Notes: generated by a model from the letters alone, not told the origin. A DNA stretch of 64,000 nucleotides from Chryseobacterium lacus (GCF_003336205.1 NZ_QPIE01000007.1:154771-218770); one strand, 5' to 3'. Positions 1 through 8,896 are shown, counted from the first letter of the stretch. Numbers and translations are program-made.

Positions 1-5
1 AGTAG

Positions 6-35
6 TTGTCTAATTCAAAATAATAATTACATTTG
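6..35 (+). promoter_or_regulatory. Bacteroidota-type promoter-like site
   Basis: TTG at 6-8, a 19-base spacer, then TACATTTG at 28-35, an exact fit to the Bacteroidota -33/-7 consensus (TTG, TAnnTTTG). No convincing gene follows on this strand before the RHS remnant, so it may be an orphan left after a rearrangement. A TACATTTG in similar flanking sequence recurs near 7199 without the -33 element. Confidence 0.35.
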
Positions 36-249
36 TATCACTATTAGATAAACGCATTTCTTTATATTGGTTGATAACATAAGAAATATGAGATAAACAA
101 TTGCTGATCTTCAAAATCTTTAAGTTTCCCAAAATCTGAATTATGGCTTTTTCTGAAATACATGTTTCCTTTCTGAAACCGAGTTTTTTGACGAAAATCC
201 GTACAAAACTTCTTCCGTTTTTATCTTTTCTAGTAATTCGCGGTCTTGC
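10..249 (-). other. Open or degenerate coding tract behind the RHS stop
   Basis: After the TAG at 250-252 the same minus-strand frame stays open for 79 codons, to another TAG at 10-12. A second frame over the first half (beginning SRQDRELLEKIKTEEV) also looks protein-like but soon stops. The stretch may be the original toxin tail of the RHS protein, cut off by a nonsense change, or a frameshifted neighbour. I recognise no domain. There is no good start codon or ribosome site. Confidence 0.25.
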
Positions 250-945
250 CTAGAAATGTGACGAGATCGTTGGAATTAAATTACCAAAATCAGCAAAAGT
301 CCGATATTGTCTGTGAAAAGCAAGAATAAGATGCTGTTTCTCATCCTGCTGTTTCTTTGCTTGATCCCAGTACTTTTGCCACTCAACCTGCTTCCCATTG
401 GGGTCAATAAACTTAATTGGATTCTGATACGGATTAAGATTTCCCCAAAAGTATACTCCACCATTATGTTGTCCGTCTCCATAGAACTCGGTTTCCATGA
501 CAGGATTCCATATCGCCAGCGAATCTACCCCATACCAAATACTTAACCTCGGGTTGTAATACCGTGCTCCGTAGTAATATAAATCTGTTTCAACGTCTAA
601 TTCCTTAGCATTAAACTTATACGGGTTCTCATACTCACCGGGCAGGTTCTGCTCCGCCATGGTCTCCCCGAACGGTAAATTTAAGAAAAATTGCGATGTG
701 TCTCCATTAGAATTGGTAACATACTTGGCCGTGCCCAAATGATCGGTATGCAGATAATACAGGCCGGGAGAAACCGGAGCTTTCGCAAACTCTTTTTCTA
801 CCTTTTCCGTAAGCCCGGCCTTTTCCAGATAGCGTTTCAGGTCGGCCTTGGGATCAACAATGGTATTTTTGCCGGCCTTCTGCGGCCTTGAGGTTTGGTC
901 GAAGATACTTGGATCTGCTTCCAGCCAGCTGGCAAAGCGGGTGAT
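250..945 (-). pseudogene. RHS-repeat protein, 3' fragment
   Basis: The minus-strand frame opens just after a TGA near 945 and ends at TAG 250-252. It reads through LYYLHTDHLGTAKYVT, the YD-type strand of an RHS repeat, then the RHS-associated core (ELDVETDLYYYGARYYNPRL, GVDS, NPYQNPIKFIDPNG). RHS proteins are large surface or secreted shells that encapsulate a C-terminal toxin. Here only about 230 codons remain of a family that usually exceeds 1,000, there is no 5' end, and the tail after the core is only about 55 residues. A hairpin (947-970) lies exactly at the broken 5' end, suggesting truncation by recombination. The core identification is secure. Whether any protein is made is doubtful. 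Confidence 0.8.
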
Positions 946-946
946 G

Positions 947-970
947 GCTCAAAGTCGGGAGACTTTGAGC
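947..970. repeat. Perfect 10-base hairpin at the RHS breakpoint
   Basis: GCTCAAAGTC at 947-956 and its exact complement GACTTTGAGC at 961-970 enclose a GGGA loop. There is no T run, so it is not a typical terminator. It sits where the RHS frame is lost. From about 985 a tract of short repeats (GATTAACCAGCGATCAGCAA) begins that recurs near 2120. Confidence 0.6.
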
Positions 971-1077
971 TACTCCCGCACCTCCAGATTAACCAGCGAT
1001 CAGCAAATTTGTATATAAGCGAATTCGCAAATCAACCATTACTAAACAATTAACTGATTAACCAGAAATCCGCTGTA

Positions 1078-1845
1078 TCACCCTTTCTCTCCTCCCTTCA
1101 TCTCCCTCAATTCCCTTTTCAGCTCCATGAACATTTCCCGGATATTTTGTTCAGCAAATTCCTCCGCTTCATACTCCGTAGTGCTGATGCTGCAGGCAAA
1201 CTCCCATATTTCATAAATATCAGACAAGGGAATCTGGTAAGGTTCGTAGAAACGGTTGTCCGACTGTACGCAGACGGCCTCGCCTTCATGAAACTGAAAC
1301 CGCTTATAGACGATGCCATCGGTAGTGATGAAGACATAGGTTTTGCCCGTTTTCAGATCGGAAAGATGCTCCACGAACCTCCCTACAATGTAAGTACCGT
1401 CTTTATATGGAGGCATGGAATCGCCTTTCGCCGGAAAAGCCCTGTATTTCCCGTTCCGTAAAAAAGGGAGAGAGAGGGTCTGAAGGCTTTCAATATACTC
1501 CGGACTGGCATAGCCGGAGAGATACCCCATAAAGGTTTTTTCCGGAATAATCTCGATCTTATTGTCTCCGTCGGCATTCACAGCCACGGGCAGAAGGATG
1601 CGGTTGTCAGCGACTTTCATCATCTTTTCCGGAGCATATTTGCGGACGTCCACACTTACCAGAACATCAATGCTCAGATGAAAATATTGGGACATTCTGA
1701 TCAGCAGATCAATAGGCGGCTCGGAAGTGCCATCTTCATATTTTACATACCGGCTTCTGGTGATATTCAGGTCATCCGCCAGTTTCTGTTGAGAGATGTT
1801 TTTACGGGCTCTCAAAACCCTGATGTTATCGGAGAAAATTGACAT
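1078..1845 (-). CDS. XRE-family regulator with S24 (LexA-like) peptidase domain
   Basis: 255 residues. An N-terminal helix-turn-helix (about 7-62; SQQKLADDLNITRSRYVKYE) binds DNA. The C-terminal half is an S24 domain with the Ser-Lys dyad visible: Ser143 in AKGDSMPP and Lys181 in VYKRF. Known family members are repressors that self-cleave or lose DNA binding after DNA damage. I see no clear Ala-Gly scissile bond in the linker, so self-cleavage is not assured. The gene is divergent from dinB and dnaE, the arrangement expected of their repressor. A TAnnTTTG site lies just upstream on its strand (1864-1871). A phage-type repressor is the alternative, but no phage genes are near. Confidence 0.85.
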   Translation of the reverse strand: MSIFSDNIRVLRARKNISQQKLADDLNITRSRYVKYEDGTSEPPIDLLIRMSQYFHLSIDVLVSVDVRKYAPEKMMKVADNRILLPVAVNADGDNKIEIIPEKTFMGYLSGYASPEYIESLQTLSLPFLRNGKYRAFPAKGDSMPPYKDGTYIVGRFVEHLSDLKTGKTYVFITTDGIVYKRFQFHEGEAVCVQSDNRFYEPYQIPLSDIYEIWEFACSISTTEYEAEEFAEQNIREMFMELKRELREMKGGEKG

Positions 1846-1863
1846 TGTTACAAATTAGAACAA

Positions 1864-1902
1864 CAAATATACGTTAAATTGTTTCAAATCGTACTAAGTT
1901 TG
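1864..1902. promoter_or_regulatory. Divergent promoter region, regulator and polymerases
   Basis: Minus strand: TATATTTG (complement of 1864-1871) 18 bases before the regulator start. Plus strand: TAAGTTTG at 1895-1902, pointing to dinB. Both fit TAnnTTTG, but neither has a TTG at the ideal distance. CAAA and TTTG half-sites in this interval could form an operator. Inferred from sequence only. Confidence 0.4.
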
Positions 1903-2203
1903 TGCATTAACAAAAGTGAGTGAATGAGTGAATAAGTGAGCAGCTAACAGCAAATCCGTAATCAGCCATCAGCCACAGCCATGAGCAAATTTATCTGCAA
2001 AAACCACCCCGTCATCCTCCTTCGTCGGACGCCACCCCTCCAGAGGAGGGGAATATTTCGGTCGCCTTTGTGCACCAGGGAAACATTTATTCTTTCAAAC
2101 GATTAACCAATTAACCGATTAACCAGCGATCAGCAAATTCGCAAATCAGCAAATTCGCACATTCACTAAACAATTAACCAATAACCGATTAAACATCAAC
2201 CCA
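1903..2203. other. Repeat-rich untranslated region before dinB
   Basis: No gene. It holds reiterated GAGTGAATGAGTGAATAAG, a perfect hairpin CCCCTCC-AGA-GGAGGGG at 2035-2051, and interleaved CGATTAACC and GCAAATTCGCAAATCAGC words at about 2098-2190 that also occur near 990-1070 and, inverted, near 58630-58760. If transcription starts at the 1895 promoter, dinB has a leader of about 300 bases containing this hairpin. No clear ribosome site is visible before the ATG at 2204. Confidence 0.5.
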
Positions 2204-3343
2204 ATGAACCGTGCCATCGTACATATGGATTTAGATACTTTTTTCGTTTCGTGCGAAAGAGTCCGGCATTCAGAACTCATCGGCAAACCCGTCATAATCG
2301 GCGGAGGTGACCGTGGGGTAGTGGCTTCATGCTCTTATGAAACCCGGTATTTCGGGGTACGCTCTGCCATGCCCATGAAAATGGCACTCAGGCTGTGCCC
2401 TGAAGCACGGGTCATTCGCGGAGATATGGATTGGTACACCAAAATGTCACATGAAGTAACGGAAATCATTCAGGAAAAAGTTCCCGTCATGGAAAAAGCC
2501 AGTGTAGATGAGTTTTATCTGGACTTATCGGGGATGGATCAGTTTTTTGGTTGCTACCAATGGACCCGGGAAATTGCTCGCTCAGTGATGAAAAATACGG
2601 GGCTGCCCATCAGTTTTGCCCTCTCTGGAAATAAAACAGTGTCTAAGATCGGAACGGGTGAAGCCAAACCTGTAGGACAGCTCGAGATCAGGGAAGACCT
2701 CGTGCAGCCTTTTCTCAATCCGTTATCCGTACGAAAAATTCCTATGGTGGGGAATGCCACGTTTCAATTGCTTTCGCGCATCGGCGTGCGAAAAATTCAG
2801 ACGCTTTCCGAAATGCCGGTAGAGGTCTTGCAGAAGCTGATCGGAAAAAACGGAACCGAACTTTGGAAGAAAGCCAATGGAATAGACGATTCGCCGGTGA
2901 CGCAATATGCAGAAAGAAAATCCATTTCCACCGAGCACACGTTTTCAGAAGATACCATGGATGTGGAAAATATGCAGAGCCTTCTTTCCGGAATGGTAGA
3001 GCAGTTGTGTTTCCAGCTGAGAAAAGAAAAATGGCTCGCCTCCGTCGTCACCGTGAAAATCCGTTACGCCAATTTTGATACCGAAACAAAACAGATGAAA
3101 ATTCCCTATACTGCCGTTGACCATACCATTTCAAGGTATGTACAGGAATTATTTAAAAAACTCTATACCCGCAGAATGCGCCTTAGGATGGTAGGAGTGA
3201 AATGCTCCGGATTAGTGCATGGCCAGCACCAGATGAATCTTTTTGAAGATACAGAAGAACTCATCAGCCTCTATCAGGCGATGGACAGAATGAAAATGCG
3301 CTTCGGAAAAGACGCCGTGAGAAGAGCCGGCGGAATTCCCTAA
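2204..3343 (+). CDS. dinB: Y-family DNA polymerase (DinB/ImuB-like)
   Basis: 379 residues, normal for DNA polymerase IV. Catalytic carboxylates are visible: Asp9 and Asp11 in HMDLDTFF, and Asp102-Glu103 in SVDEFYLDLSG. The palm and fingers motif GVRSAMPM is present, a helix-hairpin-helix follows (about 175-235), then a little-finger domain. A clamp-binding motif QMNLF lies at 343-347 near the C terminus, so it should load on the sliding clamp. Role: translesion synthesis. All catalytic residues are present, unlike the inactive ImuB of some mutasomes. It is followed 81 bases later by dnaE and divergent from an S24 regulator, which points to damage-inducible control. Confidence 0.93.
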   Translation: MNRAIVHMDLDTFFVSCERVRHSELIGKPVIIGGGDRGVVASCSYETRYFGVRSAMPMKMALRLCPEARVIRGDMDWYTKMSHEVTEIIQEKVPVMEKASVDEFYLDLSGMDQFFGCYQWTREIARSVMKNTGLPISFALSGNKTVSKIGTGEAKPVGQLEIREDLVQPFLNPLSVRKIPMVGNATFQLLSRIGVRKIQTLSEMPVEVLQKLIGKNGTELWKKANGIDDSPVTQYAERKSISTEHTFSEDTMDVENMQSLLSGMVEQLCFQLRKEKWLASVVTVKIRYANFDTETKQMKIPYTAVDHTISRYVQELFKKLYTRRMRLRMVGVKCSGLVHGQHQMNLFEDTEELISLYQAMDRMKMRFGKDAVRRAGGIP

Positions 3344-3424
3344 AAATCCGCACATCTATGGCTCTGTCTCCTGCCTCTTGCCTATCATCTCAAATCTCCA
3401 AATCTCCAAGTCTCAAATCTCATT

Positions 3425-6400
3425 ATGTACCTCAACTGCCACACCTATCACAGCCTGCGTTACGGCACCATTTCCATAGAGGATTTGGTACACCAGGCGG
3501 TGAAGCACCGGGCCACGACGCTCGCCTTAACAGACATTAATACCATCACCGGAATCTATGAATTTTATAAACTGTGTAAAGTCCATCAGATAAAACCCAT
3601 CGTAGGCATGGATATTCGGGTGCAGCACGAACAGTACTACATTGCTCTGGCGAAGAATAAAGAAGGCATAGCAGAAATCAACCGGTTGATCACCTCTTTC
3701 AACTGTGATGATGTTTCATTGCCAAAACAGCACCCTGACGTTAATAACACCATCCTGATTTATCCGATAAACAATGTTCCGGATGTGTTGGGGGAACATG
3801 AATTCATTGGCATACGGCCTGAGGAAATCAGTCTCCTGATTCAGAAAAACTGGAAAGCCTTGCTCCATAAAATGGTGGTGCTCTCGCCCGTGACCTTCAC
3901 CACAAAGAAGGAATACAACCTGCACCGTATTTTGAGAGCTATTGACAACAATACGCTGTTGTCCAAAATAGACAGCATACAGGTGGCCCCGCCCTTTGAA
4001 GTCATGAAGCCGGTATCCGAAATTCTGAAAGCGTATCAGCATTACCCTCAGATCATCGAAAATACCGAAAATATCTTCCGAAACTGTCATTTTGATTTTG
4101 ATTTTTCGACCCCGAAAAACAAAAAGCATTTCACCGAAAGCAGGGAAGAAGATAAAAAACTCCTTCGTCAACTGGCCTATGAAGGGTTGAAGAAAAGATA
4201 CCCTGTAGAAAATGAAGCGGCGCAGAAGAGAGTAGAACGGGAACTTCAGGTGATTGATGAACTCCGTTTCAGTGGCTATTTTCTTATTACTTGGGATATT
4301 GTACGCTATAGTAAGAGCAGGGGGCTCATGCATGTGGGAAGGGGAAGCGGAGCCAATTCCATCGTGAGTTACTGTCTTGGAATTACAGACATCTGTCCGC
4401 TGGAACTGGACCTGTATTTTGAAAGATTCCTCAATCTGAACAGGAAAACACCTCCTGATTTTGACATCGACTGGAGCTGGCAGGATCGGGACGACATTCT
4501 GTTTTACCTATTTGAAAAGTACGGAAGAGACCACGTGGCATTCTGCGGTACGAATGTAGAATTCAAGTACCGCTCTATTTTCCGCGAAGTAGGAAAGGCC
4601 TTTGGTTTGCCCAAAGAAGATCTGGACGAACTGGCCAAAAATCCCATGGCACTGCACGATGACCATGCCGTAATAAAACTGGTACAGAAATACGGCATGC
4701 TGCTGGAGAAATTCCCCAATCAGCGGAGCATGCACGCCTGCGGAATCTTGATTTCTGAGGAACCCATCACCCATTACACAGCGCTGGAAATGCCGCCCAA
4801 AGGATTTCCTGTGGTACAGTTCGATATGCACGTAGCCGAGGAAATAGGTTTTGAGAAATTTGACATCCTTTCTCAAAGAGGATTGGGTACCCTCAGCGAT
4901 GCTGTAAAACTCATAGAGCGCAACAGGGGCATTACCGTAGACATCAGGGATACGTCTGTTTCAAAGAATGAGGCCACTGCTAACGAATACCTGAGCCAGG
5001 GAAGAACTTTGGGTTGTTTTTATATTGAAAGCCCTGCCATGAGAGGCCTTCTTCGCCGGTTGAAATGTGATAACTACAAAACTTTGGTGGCGGCTTCATC
5101 CATCATCCGCCCGGGAGTGGCGCAAAGCGGTATGATGCGTGAATACATTTTCCGGCACAACAATCCGGGCCAGTTTGAATACTTTCATAAAGTATTTGAG
5201 GAACAATTGGGCGAAACCTACGGCATCATGGTATATCAGGAAGATGTAATCAAAATTGCCCTCCATTATGGCGGTGTCTCAGCGGAAGATGGCGATATCC
5301 TGAGAAGGGCCATGAGTGGAAAAGGCAGAAGCCTTGCTGCCCTGCAGAAGGTGAAGGATCATTTCTTCGAATCCTGCCATAAACTCGGACATCCGGAAAA
5401 ACTCTCGGCGGAAGTGTACCGGCAGATCGAATCTTTTGCGGGATATTCTTTCTGTAAGGCCCATTCTGCTTCCTATGCAGTGGAAAGTTATCAGAGCTTG
5501 TATCTCAAGGTGCATTTCCCGATAGAATTCATGGTGGCAGCCATCAACAATGGCGGTGGGTTCTACCGCACCGAAGTGTATGTTCACGAATGCAGGATGA
5601 GCGGCGGGAAAATTCAGGTTCCCTGCATCAATAAAAGCCTGTACGAAACCACGGTGTATGGCGAGGAGGTATTCTTGGGATTTATGCACATCGAAAAGAT
5701 AGCCTCTAAAATCGCCCGCTATATTCTTCAGGAACGGGGAAAGAACGGGGAGTTTACCTCTTTGGGTGATTTTGTTAAACGCATTCCGGTAGGCATAGAA
5801 ACATTGCAGACCTTGATTTTTGTGGGAGCTTTTCGCTGTATGGGCAAGCCCAAAAATGAACTGCTGATTGAAGCACGGATGCTGTTGGTAAGCTTCCGTC
5901 CGGAATACCGGAACCCATCATTCTTTGAAGAACCGCCGCAGCAATATGCGCTCCCTCAACTCAAAAGAAATCCCCTGGAAGATGCCTTTGACGAGATTGA
6001 AATATTGGGTTTTCCGGTATCATGCAGTCCTTTCGACCTCCTGCAGACCCGTTACCGGGGCCATGTGATGGCGCGGGAACTGCTTCAATACCATAAAAAG
6101 CAGGTGAAAATGCTGGCTTACCTTATTGCCAGAAAGCATGTGCCCACTAAGAAAGGAACGATGTTTTTCGGAACCTGGATTGATGCGGAAGGAGCGTACT
6201 TTGACACCGCTCACTTCCCGGACAACCTTACAGAATATCCCTTTCAGGGTGGCGGCTGTTATTTGCTGTTGGGCAGGGTAGAAGTAGATTTTCATTTTCC
6301 TACCATCACCATTCAAAAAATGGCCAAAATGCCCTTCATTCCCGATCCCCGTTATGCCGAAGATCAGGAAAAACAATTTGAAATCCACCGCAAAATCAAC

Positions 6401-6475
6401 GAAGACGTCAGCATGACCTGGCGCGCCCCCTATCCCCAGGATCACGAAATCGGCCTCCCCCGAAAACAGATGTAA
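3425..6475 (+). CDS. dnaE: DNA polymerase III alpha-like (error-prone DnaE) subunit
   Basis: 1,016 residues, shorter than replicative DnaE (about 1,150 or more), as in ImuC/DnaE2 paralogues. A PHP domain lies at the N terminus (HTYHSLRYG; ALTDIN where active PHP domains have ALTDHG). The polymerase Asp pair is in PPDFDIDW (343-350). GIMVYQEDV and FAGYSFCKAHSASYA match the fingers and clamp-binding core. A C-terminal OB-like segment spans about 900-990. Where E. coli has its third catalytic Asp (FEDMIALVALFRPG) this protein has Thr553 (YKTLVAASSIIRPG). The ATG at 3425 follows a 70-base tract of CTCCAAGTCTCAAATCT-like repeats. Probable partner of the upstream DinB in mutagenic repair. Confidence 0.9.
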   Translation: MYLNCHTYHSLRYGTISIEDLVHQAVKHRATTLALTDINTITGIYEFYKLCKVHQIKPIVGMDIRVQHEQYYIALAKNKEGIAEINRLITSFNCDDVSLPKQHPDVNNTILIYPINNVPDVLGEHEFIGIRPEEISLLIQKNWKALLHKMVVLSPVTFTTKKEYNLHRILRAIDNNTLLSKIDSIQVAPPFEVMKPVSEILKAYQHYPQIIENTENIFRNCHFDFDFSTPKNKKHFTESREEDKKLLRQLAYEGLKKRYPVENEAAQKRVERELQVIDELRFSGYFLITWDIVRYSKSRGLMHVGRGSGANSIVSYCLGITDICPLELDLYFERFLNLNRKTPPDFDIDWSWQDRDDILFYLFEKYGRDHVAFCGTNVEFKYRSIFREVGKAFGLPKEDLDELAKNPMALHDDHAVIKLVQKYGMLLEKFPNQRSMHACGILISEEPITHYTALEMPPKGFPVVQFDMHVAEEIGFEKFDILSQRGLGTLSDAVKLIERNRGITVDIRDTSVSKNEATANEYLSQGRTLGCFYIESPAMRGLLRRLKCDNYKTLVAASSIIRPGVAQSGMMREYIFRHNNPGQFEYFHKVFEEQLGETYGIMVYQEDVIKIALHYGGVSAEDGDILRRAMSGKGRSLAALQKVKDHFFESCHKLGHPEKLSAEVYRQIESFAGYSFCKAHSASYAVESYQSLYLKVHFPIEFMVAAINNGGGFYRTEVYVHECRMSGGKIQVPCINKSLYETTVYGEEVFLGFMHIEKIASKIARYILQERGKNGEFTSLGDFVKRIPVGIETLQTLIFVGAFRCMGKPKNELLIEARMLLVSFRPEYRNPSFFEEPPQQYALPQLKRNPLEDAFDEIEILGFPVSCSPFDLLQTRYRGHVMARELLQYHKKQVKMLAYLIARKHVPTKKGTMFFGTWIDAEGAYFDTAHFPDNLTEYPFQGGGCYLLLGRVEVDFHFPTITIQKMAKMPFIPDPRYAEDQEKQFEIHRKINEDVSMTWRAPYPQDHEIGLPRKQM

Positions 6476-7661
6476 CAAATCACCCGCCGGTGCCTAAATG
6501 CAATACAGGCAGCAAAAGTTCGCACCAAACTTAACGCAGTGCCCCGTCTTAGTCAACCTCTACTGAACACGTGGTGCCCCTGTTTAGAACTTTGGCAAAG
6601 TTTTCCCCTTCATTACCTGTTTGGTTCCTTCACCTGATGTATCATTGTGGGTCGACAAGCTCAGGGATCTCAAATTCGCTTGCTTTTCCTTTGCGTTAAT
6701 CAAATATCAGGGTGATCGTCTCATTAGACCATTGTCAGGCTGAGCTCGCTGAAGTCTCCGATCTTTCTAGGCCAGGTTAAAAGAAAACTGTTCCTATACA
6801 ATCGCCCCTACGCAAATTTACAAATTCGCAAATACTCAAAAACTCAAACACGCGACTTCGCAGAAAAAATCCCACTGTCAGGTTGAGCCCGCCGAAGCCT
6901 AACTCCTCCTCACAGTCATTGTCATGCTGTAAGCATCACAGCAATCAGCAATTAGCAATCTGCAAGTAGTTACTTTCTCCTGACATCCGCATTCATTGTC
7001 ATGCTGTAAGCATCTAAACGATACCATTCCGATGGCCATTAACCGCTGAGATTCCTACGGAATGACAAGTGTTGTTTTTTTTCACTATGGTGCTTCAGTA
7101 ACCAATTTGTCTGTGGTGGCTTCGAGAGCCTCAGCCACCGTTCCCGAACCTACCCAATAAACAATTAACCGTTTAATCACCAAATCAAAAATAATAACTA
7201 CATTTGTATTCACAGGCTTCGAAATCAACTGCATTTTCACCGTTTTCCCGCTACATTGCGATTTTGTCTGTAGCTTTTCTCCCGAAACGCCCATCAGCAA
7301 AGATTCCCAGAGGTTCACCCATAGTTCTACCGTAGCTCCCGGTACGCTCCCGACTATCTAAGGCTATTACAGAGCTTTATTCTATAAACGACCTTCAATT
7401 CGTCAGGTGGTTAGTGAACAACAAATTCTCAACAATGACAGTACAGTAAAATTGAGGACATTTTGCCGAGCATACGATTTGGGTGAAATCAAAGTTTAAA
7501 TAGACCGCTTAAAATAATTCTGTTGAGATGCTTACAGCATGACAAAAGCAACGCAATCATCTGTGCCCATCTGTGAAATCTGTGCGAAAAATAATCCCCA
7601 GTTTAGAACCACACGAACTCCCCTCTCCTTCATAGAGGGACCGAGGGTGAGGAATTTTGCC
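6476..7661. other. 1.2-kb gene-free mosaic of intergenic repeats
   Basis: I find no credible gene. The 17-mer GTCATGCTGTAAGCATC occurs at 6921-6937 and 6998-7014 and inverted at 7527-7543. GGTTGAGCCCGCCGAAGCC-like words occur near 6741 and 6883. GGCTTCGAGAGCCTCAGCC at 7118-7136 is the complement of a 19-mer at 58863 and 59137. CTCCCCTCTCCTTCATAGAGGGACC lies near 7618. A 77-codon minus-strand frame at 7085-7318 overlaps these repeats and is not believed. The tract looks like accumulated dispersed noncoding repeats and decayed DNA. Confidence 0.6.
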
Positions 7662-8297
7662 TTACTTAAAAAACGCAATCAGATCGAGATAATTCTTTTG
7701 ATTCACTCCATGCCCAATCATGTATTCCCTAAACGTAAAATAACAACCCAGATCATACAGCAAATCTGCTGCTTTACGGCCCCATTCCAAAGGTATAATA
7801 GCGTCATCTGTGCCGTGGGAAATAAAAAAACGAAGCCGTTCTAATTTCTTTTTGTCTTTCACGATCGGGTGCAGGATTTTCTCTTCAGGATAGGAACTCA
7901 TACACGCAATTTTGCTGAAAAGCTCCGGAAGCCGCAAGGCCAGTGCATAAGCAAGGATCCCTCCCTGGCTGAAGCCGCAAAGATGAGTCGGGTTCTGGGT
8001 GAGGCCATAATGATTTGAAATTTTCAGAATATGATCCAAAAGAGCATTCAGGGATTCGTGTGCCTGTGCAGTATCGACATATTTTTCAGGATCCGTAAAA
8101 TCAATCTCATACCAGCTGTAACCGCCATAAGGAACCGGCAGGGGGGCGCGGAAACTTACGATAAGCCAGTCTTCAGGCAAATCGGGAACGAAAGAAAAAA
8201 GATCGTTCTCATTACTCCCATAACCGTGAATCATGAACAGGGCAGGAGTAGTAGGAAGAATTTCCATTGGTTCGCGGATGAGGTACTGCAGATCCAT
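7662..8297 (-). CDS. Alpha/beta hydrolase, carboxylesterase/phospholipase type
   Basis: 211 residues, the usual size for this small esterase family (YpfH, lysophospholipase-like). The oxyanion loop FMIHGYGSNENDL is near the N terminus, the nucleophile elbow GFSQGG near 120, the acid Asp in HGTDDAIIP and the His in GHGVNQ, so the Ser-Asp-His triad is complete. There is no signal peptide; it should be cytoplasmic. Substrate unknown. It is divergent from a lipoprotein gene, and its downstream side faces the repeat mosaic. Confidence 0.85.
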   Translation of the reverse strand: MDLQYLIREPMEILPTTPALFMIHGYGSNENDLFSFVPDLPEDWLIVSFRAPLPVPYGGYSWYEIDFTDPEKYVDTAQAHESLNALLDHILKISNHYGLTQNPTHLCGFSQGGILAYALALRLPELFSKIACMSSYPEEKILHPIVKDKKKLERLRFFISHGTDDAIIPLEWGRKAADLLYDLGCYFTFREYMIGHGVNQKNYLDLIAFFK

Positions 8298-8428
8298 AAA
8301 TTTTTTTTAAACATATATTCAATTTTTTGACCAAAACGAAAGGGATGACAGATTGGCTGAGGATCACCTTACAGTTTTCATTTTCAGTATTTTTTATATT
8401 CGTGTGAAAATATTGTTTCAATTTTACT

Positions 8429-8436
8429 TATATTTG
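8429..8436 (+). promoter_or_regulatory. -7 element upstream of lipoprotein gene
   Basis: TATATTTG fits TAnnTTTG and lies 25 bases before the ATG at 8462. No TTG stands at the usual 19-base spacing, so the -33 part is weak. Confidence 0.35.
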
Positions 8437-8461
8437 GCTGATTAAACATTTTTTAGATTGT

Positions 8462-8878
8462 ATGAAAAGAATCAATACTTCCGCAAAAAAAGTCCGGATA
8501 GGGCTCCTGCTGATGCTCACCGCCGCTGTCGGAGTGTGGTCATCCTGCAAGGAGCGTGACGAAGATCCGAACGAAAGCGTCAGCGTGTTATTTAATGTGA
8601 CAGGATCACCGGGTGTACAGCTGAAAGCAGTGGTAACCCAAATAGGCACCGTGCAGGGAACTGTTTATAATTTTACTCCCCCCGGCAATACGTGGTCCAG
8701 CCAACCCCAAATTATCGATACTTCTGTAGGTGCAGTGCATCTTTCCATGACGGGTCAGGGAGCATCGGCAGATTCCAGAGCTGTTCTCAGTATCTGGATC
8801 AATGGCGAAAAAAAGACCTCCGATACCGTAAAAGGCATCAACCTGATGGGCAAATCGGTAGTGAGCTTTTTGAAATAG
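8462..8878 (+). CDS. Small lipoprotein, function unknown
   Basis: 138 residues. The N terminus has basic residues, a hydrophobic stretch (IGLLLMLTAAVGVW) and a lipobox ending in Cys (WSSC, residue 29), so it should be lipidated and sit in the envelope. The mature part is rich in Ser, Thr, Val and Gly with alternating beta-like strands and no motif I recognise. Single gene with its own promoter-like site and a strong terminator right after. Expression is likely; the function is open. Confidence 0.75.
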   Translation: MKRINTSAKKVRIGLLLMLTAAVGVWSSCKERDEDPNESVSVLFNVTGSPGVQLKAVVTQIGTVQGTVYNFTPPGNTWSSQPQIIDTSVGAVHLSMTGQGASADSRAVLSIWINGEKKTSDTVKGINLMGKSVVSFLK

Positions 8879-8896
8879 GTTCGGTGTAAAGAAAAT

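Noticed and set aside
2035..2051. CCCCTCC-AGA-GGAGGGG as a terminator or riboswitch
   Set aside because: No T run and no conserved surrounding structure; the word belongs to a common intergenic repeat type.
7085..7318. 77-codon minus-strand frame in the intergenic mosaic
   Set aside because: Its C-terminal part is the GGCTTCGAGAGCCTCAGCC repeat that is noncoding elsewhere, and it has no ribosome site or known motif.
7539..7844. 101-codon plus-strand frame
   Set aside because: Covers repeat words and then runs antisense into the 3' end of the esterase gene.
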